Shown here one piece after another: positions 51,629-61,288 of a DNA stretch of 64,000 nucleotides. Under the pieces are notes generated by a model. That model was not told the origin of the DNA. It saw only the letters and a list, made by a program, of their open reading frames with translations, and made no database searches. The DNA lies in contig CAJWML010000002.1 in the NCBI GenBank assembly GCA_913043285.1, forward strand, positions 186,001-250,000. Reading direction: 5' to 3'. Each line of letters begins with the position of its first letter. Positions within the stretch are counted from its first letter, which is position 1. Source of the DNA: CAKZNE01 sp002695025 (GTDB taxonomy: Bacteria > Bacteroidota > Bacteroidia > Flavobacteriales > Schleiferiaceae). Both the position numbers and the translations under genes were made by a program.

Positions 51629-52705
51629 ATGAAAAGGCCGGCTATCATTTTGTCCGTTATCTTTTTGCTCCTGCTCCTGGGGTATACGCTGGGTTTTATA
51701 CGGCTCCGGTATAACCACTATGGCCTGGCTGAGTTGGAAGTGTTTTACCAGAAAATAGGCCTTACTTCCACCTTTGATGATGGCCCTTATATGGTTGAAG
51801 AGAAAGGTAAATGGTACCGGTTAAATATTGTGGCCGGGCAGGCCCAACGGTCTCCACTCACGGAAGCGCCACCGGTTGTTTCACGCCCACCGGCCGTTTT
51901 TGAAGGGGTAGAGCATATTGCCGTGGTGAGTGATATCCACGGGCAGTACGAACTTTTGGTGCAACTCCTGCAGGCCAACGGTATTATTGACCAGGCAAAA
52001 AACTGGGCCTTTGCCGAGGGGCACCTGCTTATCCTGGGCGATATTTTTGACCGCGGCCACGCGGTAACGGAATGTTTGTGGTTGATCTATGAACTGCAAC
52101 AGCAGGCAGAAGAGCGGGGAGGAAGGGTTCATTATGTACTGGGGAACCATGAACTGATGGTTTTGAAGGATGACCTGGCCTTTACCAATCCTAAATACCG
52201 GAAAGCCGCTGAAATACTGGGGATACCGTATGGTGAGCTGTATGCCGGAAATACGCAGATGGGGCAGTGGTTAAGGACCCGCCCGGCTATGCTGAAGATC
52301 AATGATTACCTCTTTGTACACGGAGGAATATCTGCGGCCGTAGCGGACCAAAAGTGGGGTATTGAAGAGATCAACCGGCTTTATTACGAAGCCTTGCACA
52401 GCGGTAAGGAGGGAGAAGCCTACAGTTTGCTCCTGGGCCCGGCCGGGCTGTTGTGGTACCGGGGCTTTTTAAAGGACAAAGGCTACGGAACTACCCTAAA
52501 GGCTATCCTGGATCAGTACGGAGCCACCGCGATGGTATGCGGGCATACCACCTTTTCCCATATTGAAGAACGCTATGAGGGCACTTTGTACCTGGTGGAT
52601 GCCGGTATGAAGTACGGCAGGCAGGGGGAAATGTTGCGAATGGATGAGGACCGTATCCGTGCATACGATCAAAACGGAGATGCCGTGGAGATTGTACGTA
52701 ATTGA
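51629..52705 (+). CDS. Membrane-anchored PPP-type metallophosphatase
   Basis: A 358-residue protein from ATG 51629 with an N-terminal membrane anchor (PAIILSVIFLLLLLGYTLGF). All calcineurin-like phosphatase motifs are present: VVSDIHGQYE, ILGDIFDRG, YVLGNHELM, FVHGGI and CGHTTFSH. The layout is closest to PPP-family Ser/Thr phosphatases and Shewanella-type ApaH-like enzymes. Placed last in the CotH/PycTM run, it could reverse phosphorylation done by the CotH kinase, which is conjecture from order only. Confidence 0.88.
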   Translation: MKRPAIILSVIFLLLLLGYTLGFIRLRYNHYGLAELEVFYQKIGLTSTFDDGPYMVEEKGKWYRLNIVAGQAQRSPLTEAPPVVSRPPAVFEGVEHIAVVSDIHGQYELLVQLLQANGIIDQAKNWAFAEGHLLILGDIFDRGHAVTECLWLIYELQQQAEERGGRVHYVLGNHELMVLKDDLAFTNPKYRKAAEILGIPYGELYAGNTQMGQWLRTRPAMLKINDYLFVHGGISAAVADQKWGIEEINRLYYEALHSGKEGEAYSLLLGPAGLLWYRGFLKDKGYGTTLKAILDQYGATAMVCGHTTFSHIEERYEGTLYLVDAGMKYGRQGEMLRMDEDRIRAYDQNGDAVEIVRN

Positions 52706-52734
52706 TTGAAAGTTGTTTGTATTTCCCCGGCCGT

Positions 52735-53973
52735 TTATTCCGGGATCTTAGCGCAGTAGGCGGTGCCACGGTCGTGATAATACAAGAGCTTATTAGTAGC
52801 ATCTACGCCTACTGTACCAGTAGCTCCCTGGTTGGTGGGAGGGCGTTCATGTAAAATCACTTCGCCATTAGAAATACTTATAATGAATATATCATCATCA
52901 CTACAATAAAAAAGTTTATTATCAGCTGCATTAATGCGTCCGAAACTTAAAATGCCCCCGGTGTCAGTAGTTTTCCAAATTTGGTGGCCATCCAGTTTAT
53001 CTAAACAAATTAGTAGTCCGTCTCTATTCTTCACCACCAATTTTCCCTCGTATAGAATAAAGTCACCGAGAGTAAAACTACGGTTGGGATCACCAGCGGG
53101 GGCATGCTGATAAGTCCATACCTTTTCACCCGTCTGAAGATCAAAAGCATGGACCCCCCAACCTCCTAAAACGTATACCTTATCCTGGTCCAATTGTAAA
53201 GGATTGTACATGCTGCCATCTGGTGTAGCATTATCTTTATAATAGACCAGGCTATCCTGGCTTAAGTTATACAGGAAGAGGTTGGATTTTCCATCCTCGT
53301 TTTCACCGATTCCTTTGGCACCCACTACGCCTATCATCATTTTATCTCCGTGCGTACTGGTGAAAAATTCCAGCGCTTTAAAACGTTTGCTATAGGTATC
53401 CGCTTTATCCACCAAAACGGTATCCCACTGTGGGGGTGATGCTTCAATGGGCGTACGCATGATGTAGGCGTCCGGGTAGCCAGTATAATAAGGATTACTA
53501 CCGTTCAGGCGATGGTATAAATATTCTCCATCGGTATAGGTAAATACATCACCCTGTCCCCAGGACCAGGTATAGGTCCATCGGCTGGCACCCGTTAAAG
53601 CGTCTATGGCGTATAGGGTTTGTTTATCACAGAGAAACAAGATGTCTTCAACTAATAATGAGTTTTCGTAGGAAAAGTAATTGCGTTGGTAGTTATTGTC
53701 ACTCCATTCCCAATTCAGTTTGCCGGTCAGTTTATCAAAGCTTTTTACGACCTCAGAGTTCCCGTTTGTAGTACTGAACAGTACGGAATTATCGATCATT
53801 TGGGGGTCTATGCTAAAATACACAGCAGCTGAATCATCCCGCAGGTATTGCGACCATACGTATTCCAGTTTTGGTTGTGGTTCTGGATCGGGGGTTATGG
53901 GTATAGGCTCGTTTTTCCGGCAGGCGGCCAGGAGAATCAATCCTACTAATATTTGAAAAATACGGAATGTCAA
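52735..53973 (-). CDS. PQQ-type beta-propeller lipoprotein, paralogue 1 (type A)
   Basis: A 412-residue lipoprotein, lipobox LLAACRKNEPIPITP (Cys18). Blades of a PQQ-dehydrogenase-like propeller are readable from repeated W-type motifs: FDKLTGKLNWEWSD, IDALTGASRWTYTW, FDLQTGEKVWTYQH and LDGHQIWKTTD, each with the D-x-x-T-G-x-x-x-W core. Type A mark: TGYPDAYIMRTPIEASPPQW. No catalytic PQQ residues or haem site; probably a binding or scaffold protein on the outside of the cell. Last gene of the six-gene minus-strand unit, 9 bp from paralogue 2. Confidence 0.85.
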   Translation of the reverse strand: MTFRIFQILVGLILLAACRKNEPIPITPDPEPQPKLEYVWSQYLRDDSAAVYFSIDPQMIDNSVLFSTTNGNSEVVKSFDKLTGKLNWEWSDNNYQRNYFSYENSLLVEDILFLCDKQTLYAIDALTGASRWTYTWSWGQGDVFTYTDGEYLYHRLNGSNPYYTGYPDAYIMRTPIEASPPQWDTVLVDKADTYSKRFKALEFFTSTHGDKMMIGVVGAKGIGENEDGKSNLFLYNLSQDSLVYYKDNATPDGSMYNPLQLDQDKVYVLGGWGVHAFDLQTGEKVWTYQHAPAGDPNRSFTLGDFILYEGKLVVKNRDGLLICLDKLDGHQIWKTTDTGGILSFGRINAADNKLFYCSDDDIFIISISNGEVILHERPPTNQGATGTVGVDATNKLLYYHDRGTAYCAKIPE

Positions 53974-53982
53974 AGGAAGAAG

Positions 53983-55215
53983 CTATTCCGGGATCTTAGC
54001 GCAATAAGCGGTTCCACGGTCATTGTAATACAATAGTTGCTCTGTTTCATCGATTGCAATTGTACCCTCAGCCCAATTGCCAGTGGGTGGGTCTTCTTTA
54101 ATCAACAGTTTTCCTACCCGTAGATCTACTATCATCAAATCATTTCCACTGGTATAGAAAGCTTTATCTTTATAGATTCGAAAACGGCCTTCCATTACGC
54201 TCCCACTCTCTGAAATTCGCCATATCTCACTTCCATCTGATGCATCCAGGCTAAGCATGATCCCGTCCCGGTTTTTTACTACTAATTTTCCCTCATAAAG
54301 TGCAAAGTCACCAGAGGCAAAACTACGGTTGGGATCACCGGCCGGGGCATGCTGGTAGGTCCAGACTTCTTCTCCCGTTTGCAGATCAAAAGCATGGACC
54401 CCCCAACCTCCTAAAACGTATACCTTATCCTGGTCCAGTTGCAGCGGATTGAAGAAGGCACCATGTGGCATGGCATTATCTCTATAATATACCAGGCTAT
54501 CAGCCGTAAGGTCATATAGAAATAAGCTGGTCTTACCACTTACGCCATCCTCGATACCCGCAGCATCCACAACTCCCACCATCATTTTGTGCCCATCGGC
54601 ACGGGTGAAAAAATTCAGTGATTTAAATCGCTTGCTATGGGTATCCGCATAATCTACCCAAACCGTATCCCATTGAGGTGCCGAAGCATCCACAGGAGTA
54701 CGCATGATGTAAGCATCATAAGCGTCACGACCGTTATTCTCAACCAACAATCGGTGATAGAGAAATTCTCCATCCGTGTAGATATAAATATCCCCATAAC
54801 CCCATGTCCAGGTATGTGTCCAGAGAGTGGTACCTGTACTGGCATTTACAGCGTACAAAATTTGCTTAGTACAGAGAAGTAAAATATCATTAATTAAGAG
54901 AGAGTTCTCATTGTATATAAAGTTCTCCTGATAGCTATTGTCACTCCATTCCCAATTAAGCTCTCCAGTTAGCTTATTAAAACTTTTGACTACTTCTGAG
55001 TTTCCGTTGCTAGTACTAAACAATACGGTATTATCGTATAACTTAGGATCTATACTGTAAAAAGTAGCAGCTGAATCATCCCGCAGGTATTGCGACCAAA
55101 CGTATTCCAGTTTTTGTTCCGGCCCGGGATCGGGAGGAAAGGGTACAGGCTCATTTTTCCGGCAGGCGGACAGGAAAATCAATCCCAGTAGTATTTGAAG
55201 AGTACGGAATTTCAA
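53983..55215 (-). CDS. PQQ-type beta-propeller lipoprotein, paralogue 2 (type B)
   Basis: A 410-residue lipoprotein with the same plan as paralogue 1 but type B signature: YDAYIMRTPVDASAPQWDTV, VVDAAGIEDGVSGKTSLFLY and FALYEGKLVVKNRDGIML. These are shared with paralogue 4 and differ from paralogues 1 and 3. Spacing to both neighbours is 9 bp. The near-identical 3' end (IAIDETEQLLYYNDRGTAYC with the common AKIPE ending) suggests gene conversion or recent duplication. Confidence 0.85.
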   Translation of the reverse strand: MKFRTLQILLGLIFLSACRKNEPVPFPPDPGPEQKLEYVWSQYLRDDSAATFYSIDPKLYDNTVLFSTSNGNSEVVKSFNKLTGELNWEWSDNSYQENFIYNENSLLINDILLLCTKQILYAVNASTGTTLWTHTWTWGYGDIYIYTDGEFLYHRLLVENNGRDAYDAYIMRTPVDASAPQWDTVWVDYADTHSKRFKSLNFFTRADGHKMMVGVVDAAGIEDGVSGKTSLFLYDLTADSLVYYRDNAMPHGAFFNPLQLDQDKVYVLGGWGVHAFDLQTGEEVWTYQHAPAGDPNRSFASGDFALYEGKLVVKNRDGIMLSLDASDGSEIWRISESGSVMEGRFRIYKDKAFYTSGNDLMIVDLRVGKLLIKEDPPTGNWAEGTIAIDETEQLLYYNDRGTAYCAKIPE

Positions 55216-55224
55216 AGGAAAAAG

Positions 55225-56463
55225 CTATTCCGGGATCTTAGCGCAGTAGGCGGTGCCACCGTCTCCAAAGAAGATCAGGTTATTTTGCTTGTCAATGGCT
55301 ATCGTACTCTCAGCTCCTGCACCATTGGGCGGACTCTCTTTGAAAAGGATTTCACCGGTACTGATGTTTACAATGTACACATCCTGGCTGCCGCAATAAA
55401 ACAACTTATTGTTATAGGCTCTTATCCGCCCAGGGTTGAGAATACCCCCGGAGTTATCCGTTTTCCAGATAATATGTCCGTCTGATGCATCCAAACAGAC
55501 GAGCTTTTCATCCCTGTTTTTAACTAAAACCTTATCCTGGTACAATGTAAAGTCTCCAAAGGCAAAACTACTATTGGGATCACCGGCTGAGGCATGCTCA
55601 TAGGTCCATACTTCGTTACCCGATTGCAAGTCAAAAGCATGTACGGCCCAGCCACCTAGAACGTAAACTCTGTCCTGATCAAGGTATAAAGGATTATACA
55701 TAGCCCCATTTGGCATAGCATTATCTTTATAATATTCTAAACTCTTTTGATTAAGATTATAGAGGAAGAGATTGGATTTTCCATTCTGATTTTTGCTAAT
55801 ACCAAAAGCACCAACTACCCCTATCATCATTTTATCTCCGTGCGTATTGGTGAAAAAATCAATGGCTTGGAAGCGTTTGGTATGGGTATCCGCTTTATCT
55901 ATCAAAACGGTATCCCACTGCGGGGGTGACGCTTCAATGGGCGTGCGCATGATGTAAGCGTCCGGGTAGCCGGTATAATGAGGATTGCTGCCGTTCAGGC
56001 GATGGTATAAATATTCTCCATCGGTATATATATACACATCTCCCTGTCCCCAGGGCCAGGTATAGGTCCATCGACTGGCACCCGTTAAAGCGTCTATGGC
56101 GTATAGGGTTTGTTTGTCACATAAAAACAAAATATTTCCAGTTAACAAAGCATTTTCATTTGAAAAATAATTGCGTTGGTAATTATTGTCACTCCATTCC
56201 CAATTCAGTTTACCGGTCAGTTTATTAAAACTCTTGACCACTTCTGAATTCCCATTGGAAGTACTAAAAAGAACATCATCAGAAGTTAGCTGTGGATCTA
56301 TGCTCAGAAATACGGCAGTCGAATCGTTCCGCAGGTATTGCGACCAAACGTATTCCAGTTTTTGTTCCGGCCCGGGATCGGGAAGAATGGGTACAGGCTC
56401 ATTTTTCCGGCAGGCGGCTAATAAGATCAATCCTACTAATATTTGAAGAATACGGAATTTCAA
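55225..56463 (-). CDS. PQQ-type beta-propeller lipoprotein, paralogue 3 (type A)
   Basis: A 412-residue lipoprotein, lipobox LLAACRKNEPVPILP. Type A by SNPHYTGYPDAYIMRTPIEASPPQW, matching paralogue 1. Blade motifs as in the other copies. A few residues differ (for example DKVLVKNRDEKLVCLDASD), indicating divergence after duplication. Spacing is again 9 bp each side. Confidence 0.85.
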   Translation of the reverse strand: MKFRILQILVGLILLAACRKNEPVPILPDPGPEQKLEYVWSQYLRNDSTAVFLSIDPQLTSDDVLFSTSNGNSEVVKSFNKLTGKLNWEWSDNNYQRNYFSNENALLTGNILFLCDKQTLYAIDALTGASRWTYTWPWGQGDVYIYTDGEYLYHRLNGSNPHYTGYPDAYIMRTPIEASPPQWDTVLIDKADTHTKRFQAIDFFTNTHGDKMMIGVVGAFGISKNQNGKSNLFLYNLNQKSLEYYKDNAMPNGAMYNPLYLDQDRVYVLGGWAVHAFDLQSGNEVWTYEHASAGDPNSSFAFGDFTLYQDKVLVKNRDEKLVCLDASDGHIIWKTDNSGGILNPGRIRAYNNKLFYCGSQDVYIVNISTGEILFKESPPNGAGAESTIAIDKQNNLIFFGDGGTAYCAKIPE

Positions 56464-56472
56464 TGGGGAAAT

Positions 56473-57708
56473 TTATTCCGGAATTTTGGCGCAAAAACCA
56501 CTTACTCTATCATTATAGAATAGCAAGTTATTTGTTTCATCAATTGCGACAGTACCCTCGGCCCAATTACCGCTAGGAGGTCTTTCATTGATCAAAAGCT
56601 CTCCTAAACTTAGGTTAACAACCATAAGATTATTGCTACTGGTAAAATATGCATAATCTTTAAAGATTCGTAACCTTCCTCCTAAATTTGAACCTGTTTC
56701 GGAGAGGCTCCATACCTTCTTGCCATTCGTAGCATCTAACATAACCATAATCCCGTCCCGGTTTTTTGCCACTATGTTTCCTTTGTATAATAAAAGATCT
56801 CCTGAAGCAAAACTGCGGTTGGGGTCACCGGGAGTAGCGTGCTGATAGGTCCACACTTCTTCACCCGTTTGCAGATCAAAGGCATGCACGGCCCAGCCGC
56901 CCAAAACGTATACCTTATCCTGGTCCAGTTGTAACGGATTAAGAAAGGCACCATTCGGCATGGCATTATCCTTATAATACACCAGATTCTCAGCAGTAAG
57001 ATCGTACAAAAAGAGGCTGGTCTTACCGCTTACTCCATCTTCGATACCCGCAGCATCCACAACTCCCACCATCATCTCATGCCCATCGGTACGGGTGAAA
57101 AAGTTCAGTGATTTAAAGCGCTTGCTATGGGTATCTGCAGGATCTATAAAGACGGTGTCCCATTGTGGTGCCGTAGCATCCACAGGCGTGCGCATGATAT
57201 AGGCATCGTAAGCCGGCAATTTAGGATGCTCCACCATTATCCGGTGGTAGAGGTATTGCCCGTCTGTATATAGATAAATGTCGCCATATACCTCAGCAGG
57301 CCAGGTGTATGTCCAGCGGGTACTGCCATTAGCCGCATTGATGGCATATATGGTATGTTTAGCACCCAGGAATAAGACATTATTGACTAATAAGGCATTC
57401 TCATTATTCAAATAATTTCGTTGGTAATTATTGTCACTCCATTCCCAATTAAGCTCTCCTGTTAGCTTATTGAAACTCTTGACGATTTCAGAACTTCCAT
57501 TGGTTGTACTGAATAGTACTGCTCCATTATTTATTTGAGGATCAATGCTGGTATAAAGGACAAGTGAATCACTTGGCAGATAGCTTGACCAAACGTATTC
57601 TAATTTTTGTTCCGGTCCAGGATCGGGAGGAATGGGTACAGGATCGTTTTTCCGGCAGGCGGCCAGAAAAATCAATCCCAGTGCTATTTGATAGAGTATC
57701 GTTTTCAT
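56473..57708 (-). CDS. PQQ-type beta-propeller lipoprotein, paralogue 4 (type B, first in order)
   Basis: A 411-residue lipoprotein (lipobox IFLAACRKNDPVPIPP). Type B by AYDAYIMRTPVDATAPQW and VVDAAGIEDGVSGKTSLFLY. It is the first of the four in transcription order and directly abuts the lipase gene upstream (zero-base gap). Only this copy has APEVYGDIY-like wording in the second blade (TWPAEVYGDIYLYTDG). Function unknown; all four may bind the same ligand. Confidence 0.85.
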   Translation of the reverse strand: MKTILYQIALGLIFLAACRKNDPVPIPPDPGPEQKLEYVWSSYLPSDSLVLYTSIDPQINNGAVLFSTTNGSSEIVKSFNKLTGELNWEWSDNNYQRNYLNNENALLVNNVLFLGAKHTIYAINAANGSTRWTYTWPAEVYGDIYLYTDGQYLYHRIMVEHPKLPAYDAYIMRTPVDATAPQWDTVFIDPADTHSKRFKSLNFFTRTDGHEMMVGVVDAAGIEDGVSGKTSLFLYDLTAENLVYYKDNAMPNGAFLNPLQLDQDKVYVLGGWAVHAFDLQTGEEVWTYQHATPGDPNRSFASGDLLLYKGNIVAKNRDGIMVMLDATNGKKVWSLSETGSNLGGRLRIFKDYAYFTSSNNLMVVNLSLGELLINERPPSGNWAEGTVAIDETNNLLFYNDRVSGFCAKIPE

Positions 57709-59529
57709 TTAGCGCGGATCGATCTTAAAGATAGCCAAATTAATATTTGGATCAAGAGATAAATCTCCGTCAAATAGATTATTCAAGACATCTTTGGTTA
57801 GCGGTGAATTCCTCATCTCCTGGTGATTGGCGCCACTCAGTTCATAATTGATTAATGCCTGCGTCAAGCCTCCGGCCGATTCCTGCACCACCACACCATC
57901 GTTACCGTGCTCTACGATGGTCCAGCCCATCTGGTTGCCCGGAGTACAGCGTCTCCAGAAGTTCACGGGCTCAAAACCGCCCCCGGCTCCGGTGCAGTCC
58001 CCGCCTGATTCCGTAGCCGTAAAAACGGGGTTGCCGCTGGGGTTTGTACCGTCATAGCTCTCGTAATAATCGCACTGGCACTGGTTGGGGTTGAAGGGGT
58101 CCGTCTGGCAGCTTTTAACCAGGGTAACAGAGCTTACATTGTAATCGCAACTGCCACCTCCGGTATTTACGTGGGTAAAGGTACTGTTGGAGCCGTAGGC
58201 AGCTGACTGGGGCAGGCTACCGTCAAAATAATCGCATTCGCAGGTGGTGCCCACACTCTGGTACACACTTTCACGCGCGCCTATGATCTCTTTCCAGTAC
58301 ATATTGGCGTTTAAATACCAAAGATAACCATTATTGTAGGCATTTTTAATGTCTTTGCTTTCATAGTATTTATTGTAATGGTTCCGGGCCTTCGCTAAAA
58401 AGGCCGGACTTAAACCGGGAGCCAGCCGGGCGAAGAACATGCTTTGCTTGTATTTGGAATGGTGAAAGGATTCCAGTCCCTCCCAGTAGTTCTTTTTCAT
58501 CAGTTGAAAATCCCTTTCGGTTTCCGCATCGTCCACCGCCTGCTGGTCATGGTTGAGAGTAAGGAAAAAAGGATCTACATTGGCGGCCGAATCATTGCCG
58601 GATTGCGTAAAGGAGGCGGTAGTACGCCAGAATACCGGTTCATCTTCCACCCCGTAAAAAGCCACAATGTCCAGGTTGTTGTGGGAGAAAGCCTGCAGGT
58701 TGGTGAGCCCCGGTCCACCGGGTTGGTAATCATAGGTAATGGGGCCGGTAAAACCGTGGATGGCCATGGGTATAATGTTCTGGGCGGTAAGGTCGCACAC
58801 CGTGTTCAGGGTATTGGCCAGGAGTGCATCCAGGTTGGTAAAGCCGAGCACACCATCGTAAAAATCTTCCATTAAAGCTCCCCAGATCACTTCCGGGCAT
58901 CCGCTTTGTACAAATTGGGTGAGCATATCCGGGTAGCCGGGGCCGGAACGGATATTTTTAAGGATGGCTGCCCCCTGGTGGGGGGTGCCAAAGGTTACCA
59001 GGCCTCCGAACTTCCGGGGGCCGTGCGTGGCAGGATCTGTATCGTAAAGGCGGTCCAGGGAGCGGGCTACCAGGCCGCCCTGGCTGTGGGCTATGATTAT
59101 ATTTTCATCAAAGGGGAGCCCCAGGTTAAGGGATAGGGGGTCCTGAGAGTTGATGCCACCGGATACCTGCAGGGCCGCATCATTCAGGTTGCCGTAGGTA
59201 TCATCATAGGAAACCACCTCCGGGTTGCTGTACACCACTTTACGGGCGGGATAGCCCGGGGCACCACCCGAGGCGGTACGGGCCGCTACCGGCCCCCATG
59301 ATTTAGCGTTACCGGCCAGGCCGTGCAGCCAGAAGATAACCTTATCACCAGTGGTGGCGGTTTTACTGGAGGTACCGTAGGAAAGCGGGGTAAAGGAGGC
59401 TTTGTGGGTAGTGATCTCGGTAACCGAGGGGCCTTTTTCTACCGGCTCCAGGGGGCATTCGTCCTGGGCATATAAAGAAGATATAAAAAGGCAAAAGCAT
59501 ATCAGTAGGAAAGGAAGTCTGTTTTTCAT
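57709..59529 (-). CDS. Secreted lipase-like alpha/beta-hydrolase with Cys-rich C-terminal repeats
   Basis: A 606-residue exported protein (signal peptide LPFLLICFCLFISSLYAQ). The hydrolase part shows the oxyanion-type HGLAGNAKSWGPVAA, nucleophile elbow IAHSQGGLVARSL (GHSQG-like, Ser) and VTFGTPHQGA, as in PGAP1/lipase-like enzymes that cleave esters. Two Cys repeats follow (CECDYFDGSLPQS...SC and CQCDYYESYDG...RRC, about residues 425-530), similar to each other and to no domain I recognise. It starts 2 bp after the T9SS protein, and the first propeller lipoprotein starts immediately at its end. Confidence 0.82.
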   Translation of the reverse strand: MKNRLPFLLICFCLFISSLYAQDECPLEPVEKGPSVTEITTHKASFTPLSYGTSSKTATTGDKVIFWLHGLAGNAKSWGPVAARTASGGAPGYPARKVVYSNPEVVSYDDTYGNLNDAALQVSGGINSQDPLSLNLGLPFDENIIIAHSQGGLVARSLDRLYDTDPATHGPRKFGGLVTFGTPHQGAAILKNIRSGPGYPDMLTQFVQSGCPEVIWGALMEDFYDGVLGFTNLDALLANTLNTVCDLTAQNIIPMAIHGFTGPITYDYQPGGPGLTNLQAFSHNNLDIVAFYGVEDEPVFWRTTASFTQSGNDSAANVDPFFLTLNHDQQAVDDAETERDFQLMKKNYWEGLESFHHSKYKQSMFFARLAPGLSPAFLAKARNHYNKYYESKDIKNAYNNGYLWYLNANMYWKEIIGARESVYQSVGTTCECDYFDGSLPQSAAYGSNSTFTHVNTGGGSCDYNVSSVTLVKSCQTDPFNPNQCQCDYYESYDGTNPSGNPVFTATESGGDCTGAGGGFEPVNFWRRCTPGNQMGWTIVEHGNDGVVVQESAGGLTQALINYELSGANHQEMRNSPLTKDVLNNLFDGDLSLDPNINLAIFKIDPR

Positions 59530-59531
59530 GA

Positions 59532-60578
59532 CTATATTTTTGAGAAAGTTTGAAAGAAGGAACCCGAGTTGGAAGTGTGCACTTCCAGGATATAGGTTCC
59601 GGCCGGAAGACCGGAGGGGAGCGTAAAGTCAAAGGAATTAGTGGTTCCGGCTTCCAACTGGTGCAGCATTTCTCCGGAAGTACTGCGGATGACCAGTGTG
59701 GTGATTTCCACATCATAGCTGAACTCTTCCTCAGGGAAAAGAACAGTTGCCTCTTCCGAAACGGGATTGGGGTATAATTCAAAGTTAAGATCCTGCGTAG
59801 GTTGTGCGTACTGCTCCATCAAACCACCTTCATCCTGAATGGTATAATTGGAATACTTTTTATCCGTGATTTGTGTCACACAGGCGCCACCATAGCTTTG
59901 AAAAGGTTTAAGGGTACGCTCGCGCAGCAGTAAAAAGCCATAATCCTCGTTGGGGAGGTATTGCCGGGTGGTTTCGTAATAGTCCTGCCCCTGGGAGCGG
60001 AGGGTTTTAACGCTCCAGTTCAGCCGGTTCAGCCATACATCCATACCTTGCAGCTGGATGTGCATGGTGTAGTCATCCAAAACGTTTATTACGGCCCCTT
60101 CGCTTTCCAGTTCCGCAATTTGTTCTGCTTCCAGCCAGGGGAATTCCGGTAATCCGGGATGGTAACCATTGGCGGCTATTTCAGCGGATATCATGGTGTT
60201 ACGGTCCATTTCGGTGTCGGTAATTCCGTAGGTTTTCCGTACGCTGCCGTCCTGGTTCAATACCTGGTGAACGGTTTTACCGTATACAAAGCCCCCGGGC
60301 ATATCCATCCAGCTTTCGGCATCTTCAAAAGAATTGGATAGATAGGTGAGTTTCCGTTGCAGGAAATATTCATCATCAATGCTTTCTTCCTGGTGGTAAT
60401 TGGTGCTACGATCCACCAGCTTGGAACGGTCCATGAAATCGTATAATTCCAGGTCATTTTCCGATTCCAGAACGTAGGATTCTTTTTCAGTTACATCCCA
60501 GGAGGCCTGGTATAAAATTTCCTGCGATAAAAGATGGTTGCCCAGCAGAAGAGCCAGTGCCAGATACGTGTTTCTCAT
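59532..60578 (-). CDS. Secreted protein with T9SS type A sorting domain, head of the propeller unit
   Basis: A 348-residue exported protein (signal peptide MRNTYLALALLLGNHLLSQE). Middle part has no recognised domain but is rich in acidic Tyr-containing stretches (YNLYQASWDVTEKESYVLE-like). C-terminal type A sorting domain: FELYPNPVSEEATVLFPEEE, then IRSTSGEMLHQL, LPAGTYILEVHTS and FSKI. First gene of the minus-strand unit; the lipase follows after 2 bp. As T9SS cargo it reaches the surface, unlike the lipoproteins encoded downstream. Confidence 0.8.
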   Translation of the reverse strand: MRNTYLALALLLGNHLLSQEILYQASWDVTEKESYVLESENDLELYDFMDRSKLVDRSTNYHQEESIDDEYFLQRKLTYLSNSFEDAESWMDMPGGFVYGKTVHQVLNQDGSVRKTYGITDTEMDRNTMISAEIAANGYHPGLPEFPWLEAEQIAELESEGAVINVLDDYTMHIQLQGMDVWLNRLNWSVKTLRSQGQDYYETTRQYLPNEDYGFLLLRERTLKPFQSYGGACVTQITDKKYSNYTIQDEGGLMEQYAQPTQDLNFELYPNPVSEEATVLFPEEEFSYDVEITTLVIRSTSGEMLHQLEAGTTNSFDFTLPSGLPAGTYILEVHTSNSGSFFQTFSKI

Positions 60579-60795
60579 GGGTTTGGTTTTGGTTTATATG
60601 AGATATTGCGGCTAAATGTAATGAATATTTTTCAGTAATTAATCCATTTTGTTTAGTTCAAAAAAGAGACATATTGCTTGGTTATTAGCTAAAATCCAGT
60701 TGTAATAAGGGCTGCAAGCTAAAAATTTGAATTATATTTTTTACTAATGTGGAGTAAATATCGCATGAAAAAGGTATTAAAATCCATACAACTTA

Positions 60796-61200
60796 CTACA
60801 GGAAGGTTTGGCACATCCCTTCGCTTACCCTGGCCGGTCTTCCGGTACGGGCATCCAGCAAGCACCAGGTGGTAAGGGCACGGGCCAGTACCTGATCACC
60901 TCTGCGGATCTCCACCCAGCGGTAGCTTTTTACGCCTTCCATTTTTTCCACCCAGGTATGGCCGGTCAATTTCTCTCCTTCAAAGGCTGGTTTGTGATAG
61001 TCTATTTCGTGGCGCAGTACTACCCAGCGGTAGTTTTTCACATCCTCCGGATGCGCGGCAGAAAGCCAGTGGGCAGCTGCGGTATCCTGTACCCACTGGA
61101 GGTATACCACGTTGTTTACGTGGCCCATCTGGTCGATGTGGGTAGGTTTTACGGTAATGGGATGTTGAAAGCCTGGTTTCACAACAATGATTTTAACCAA
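60796..61200 (-). CDS. Acyl-CoA thioesterase (4HBT, YbgC/FcbC-type)
   Basis: A 134-residue hotdog protein. The catalytic region PTHIDQMGHVNNVVYLQW matches the classical D-x-x-G-H-V-N-N motif (Asp, His and Asn intact), in contrast to the altered copy at 4407. It would hydrolyse short or medium acyl-CoA in the cytosol. Start is TTG at 61200 or GTG at 61182; no ATG is available. Stands alone on the minus strand. Confidence 0.85.
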   Translation of the reverse strand: MVKIIVVKPGFQHPITVKPTHIDQMGHVNNVVYLQWVQDTAAAHWLSAAHPEDVKNYRWVVLRHEIDYHKPAFEGEKLTGHTWVEKMEGVKSYRWVEIRRGDQVLARALTTWCLLDARTGRPARVSEGMCQTFL

Positions 61201-61288
61201 AGGTAAGGTTTACGATCACCTTTCGTTACAATACCCAGGTTCCGGGCTCATTCGGAATATGGGTTAAAGCATGGCAGAGCCTTAAAGC

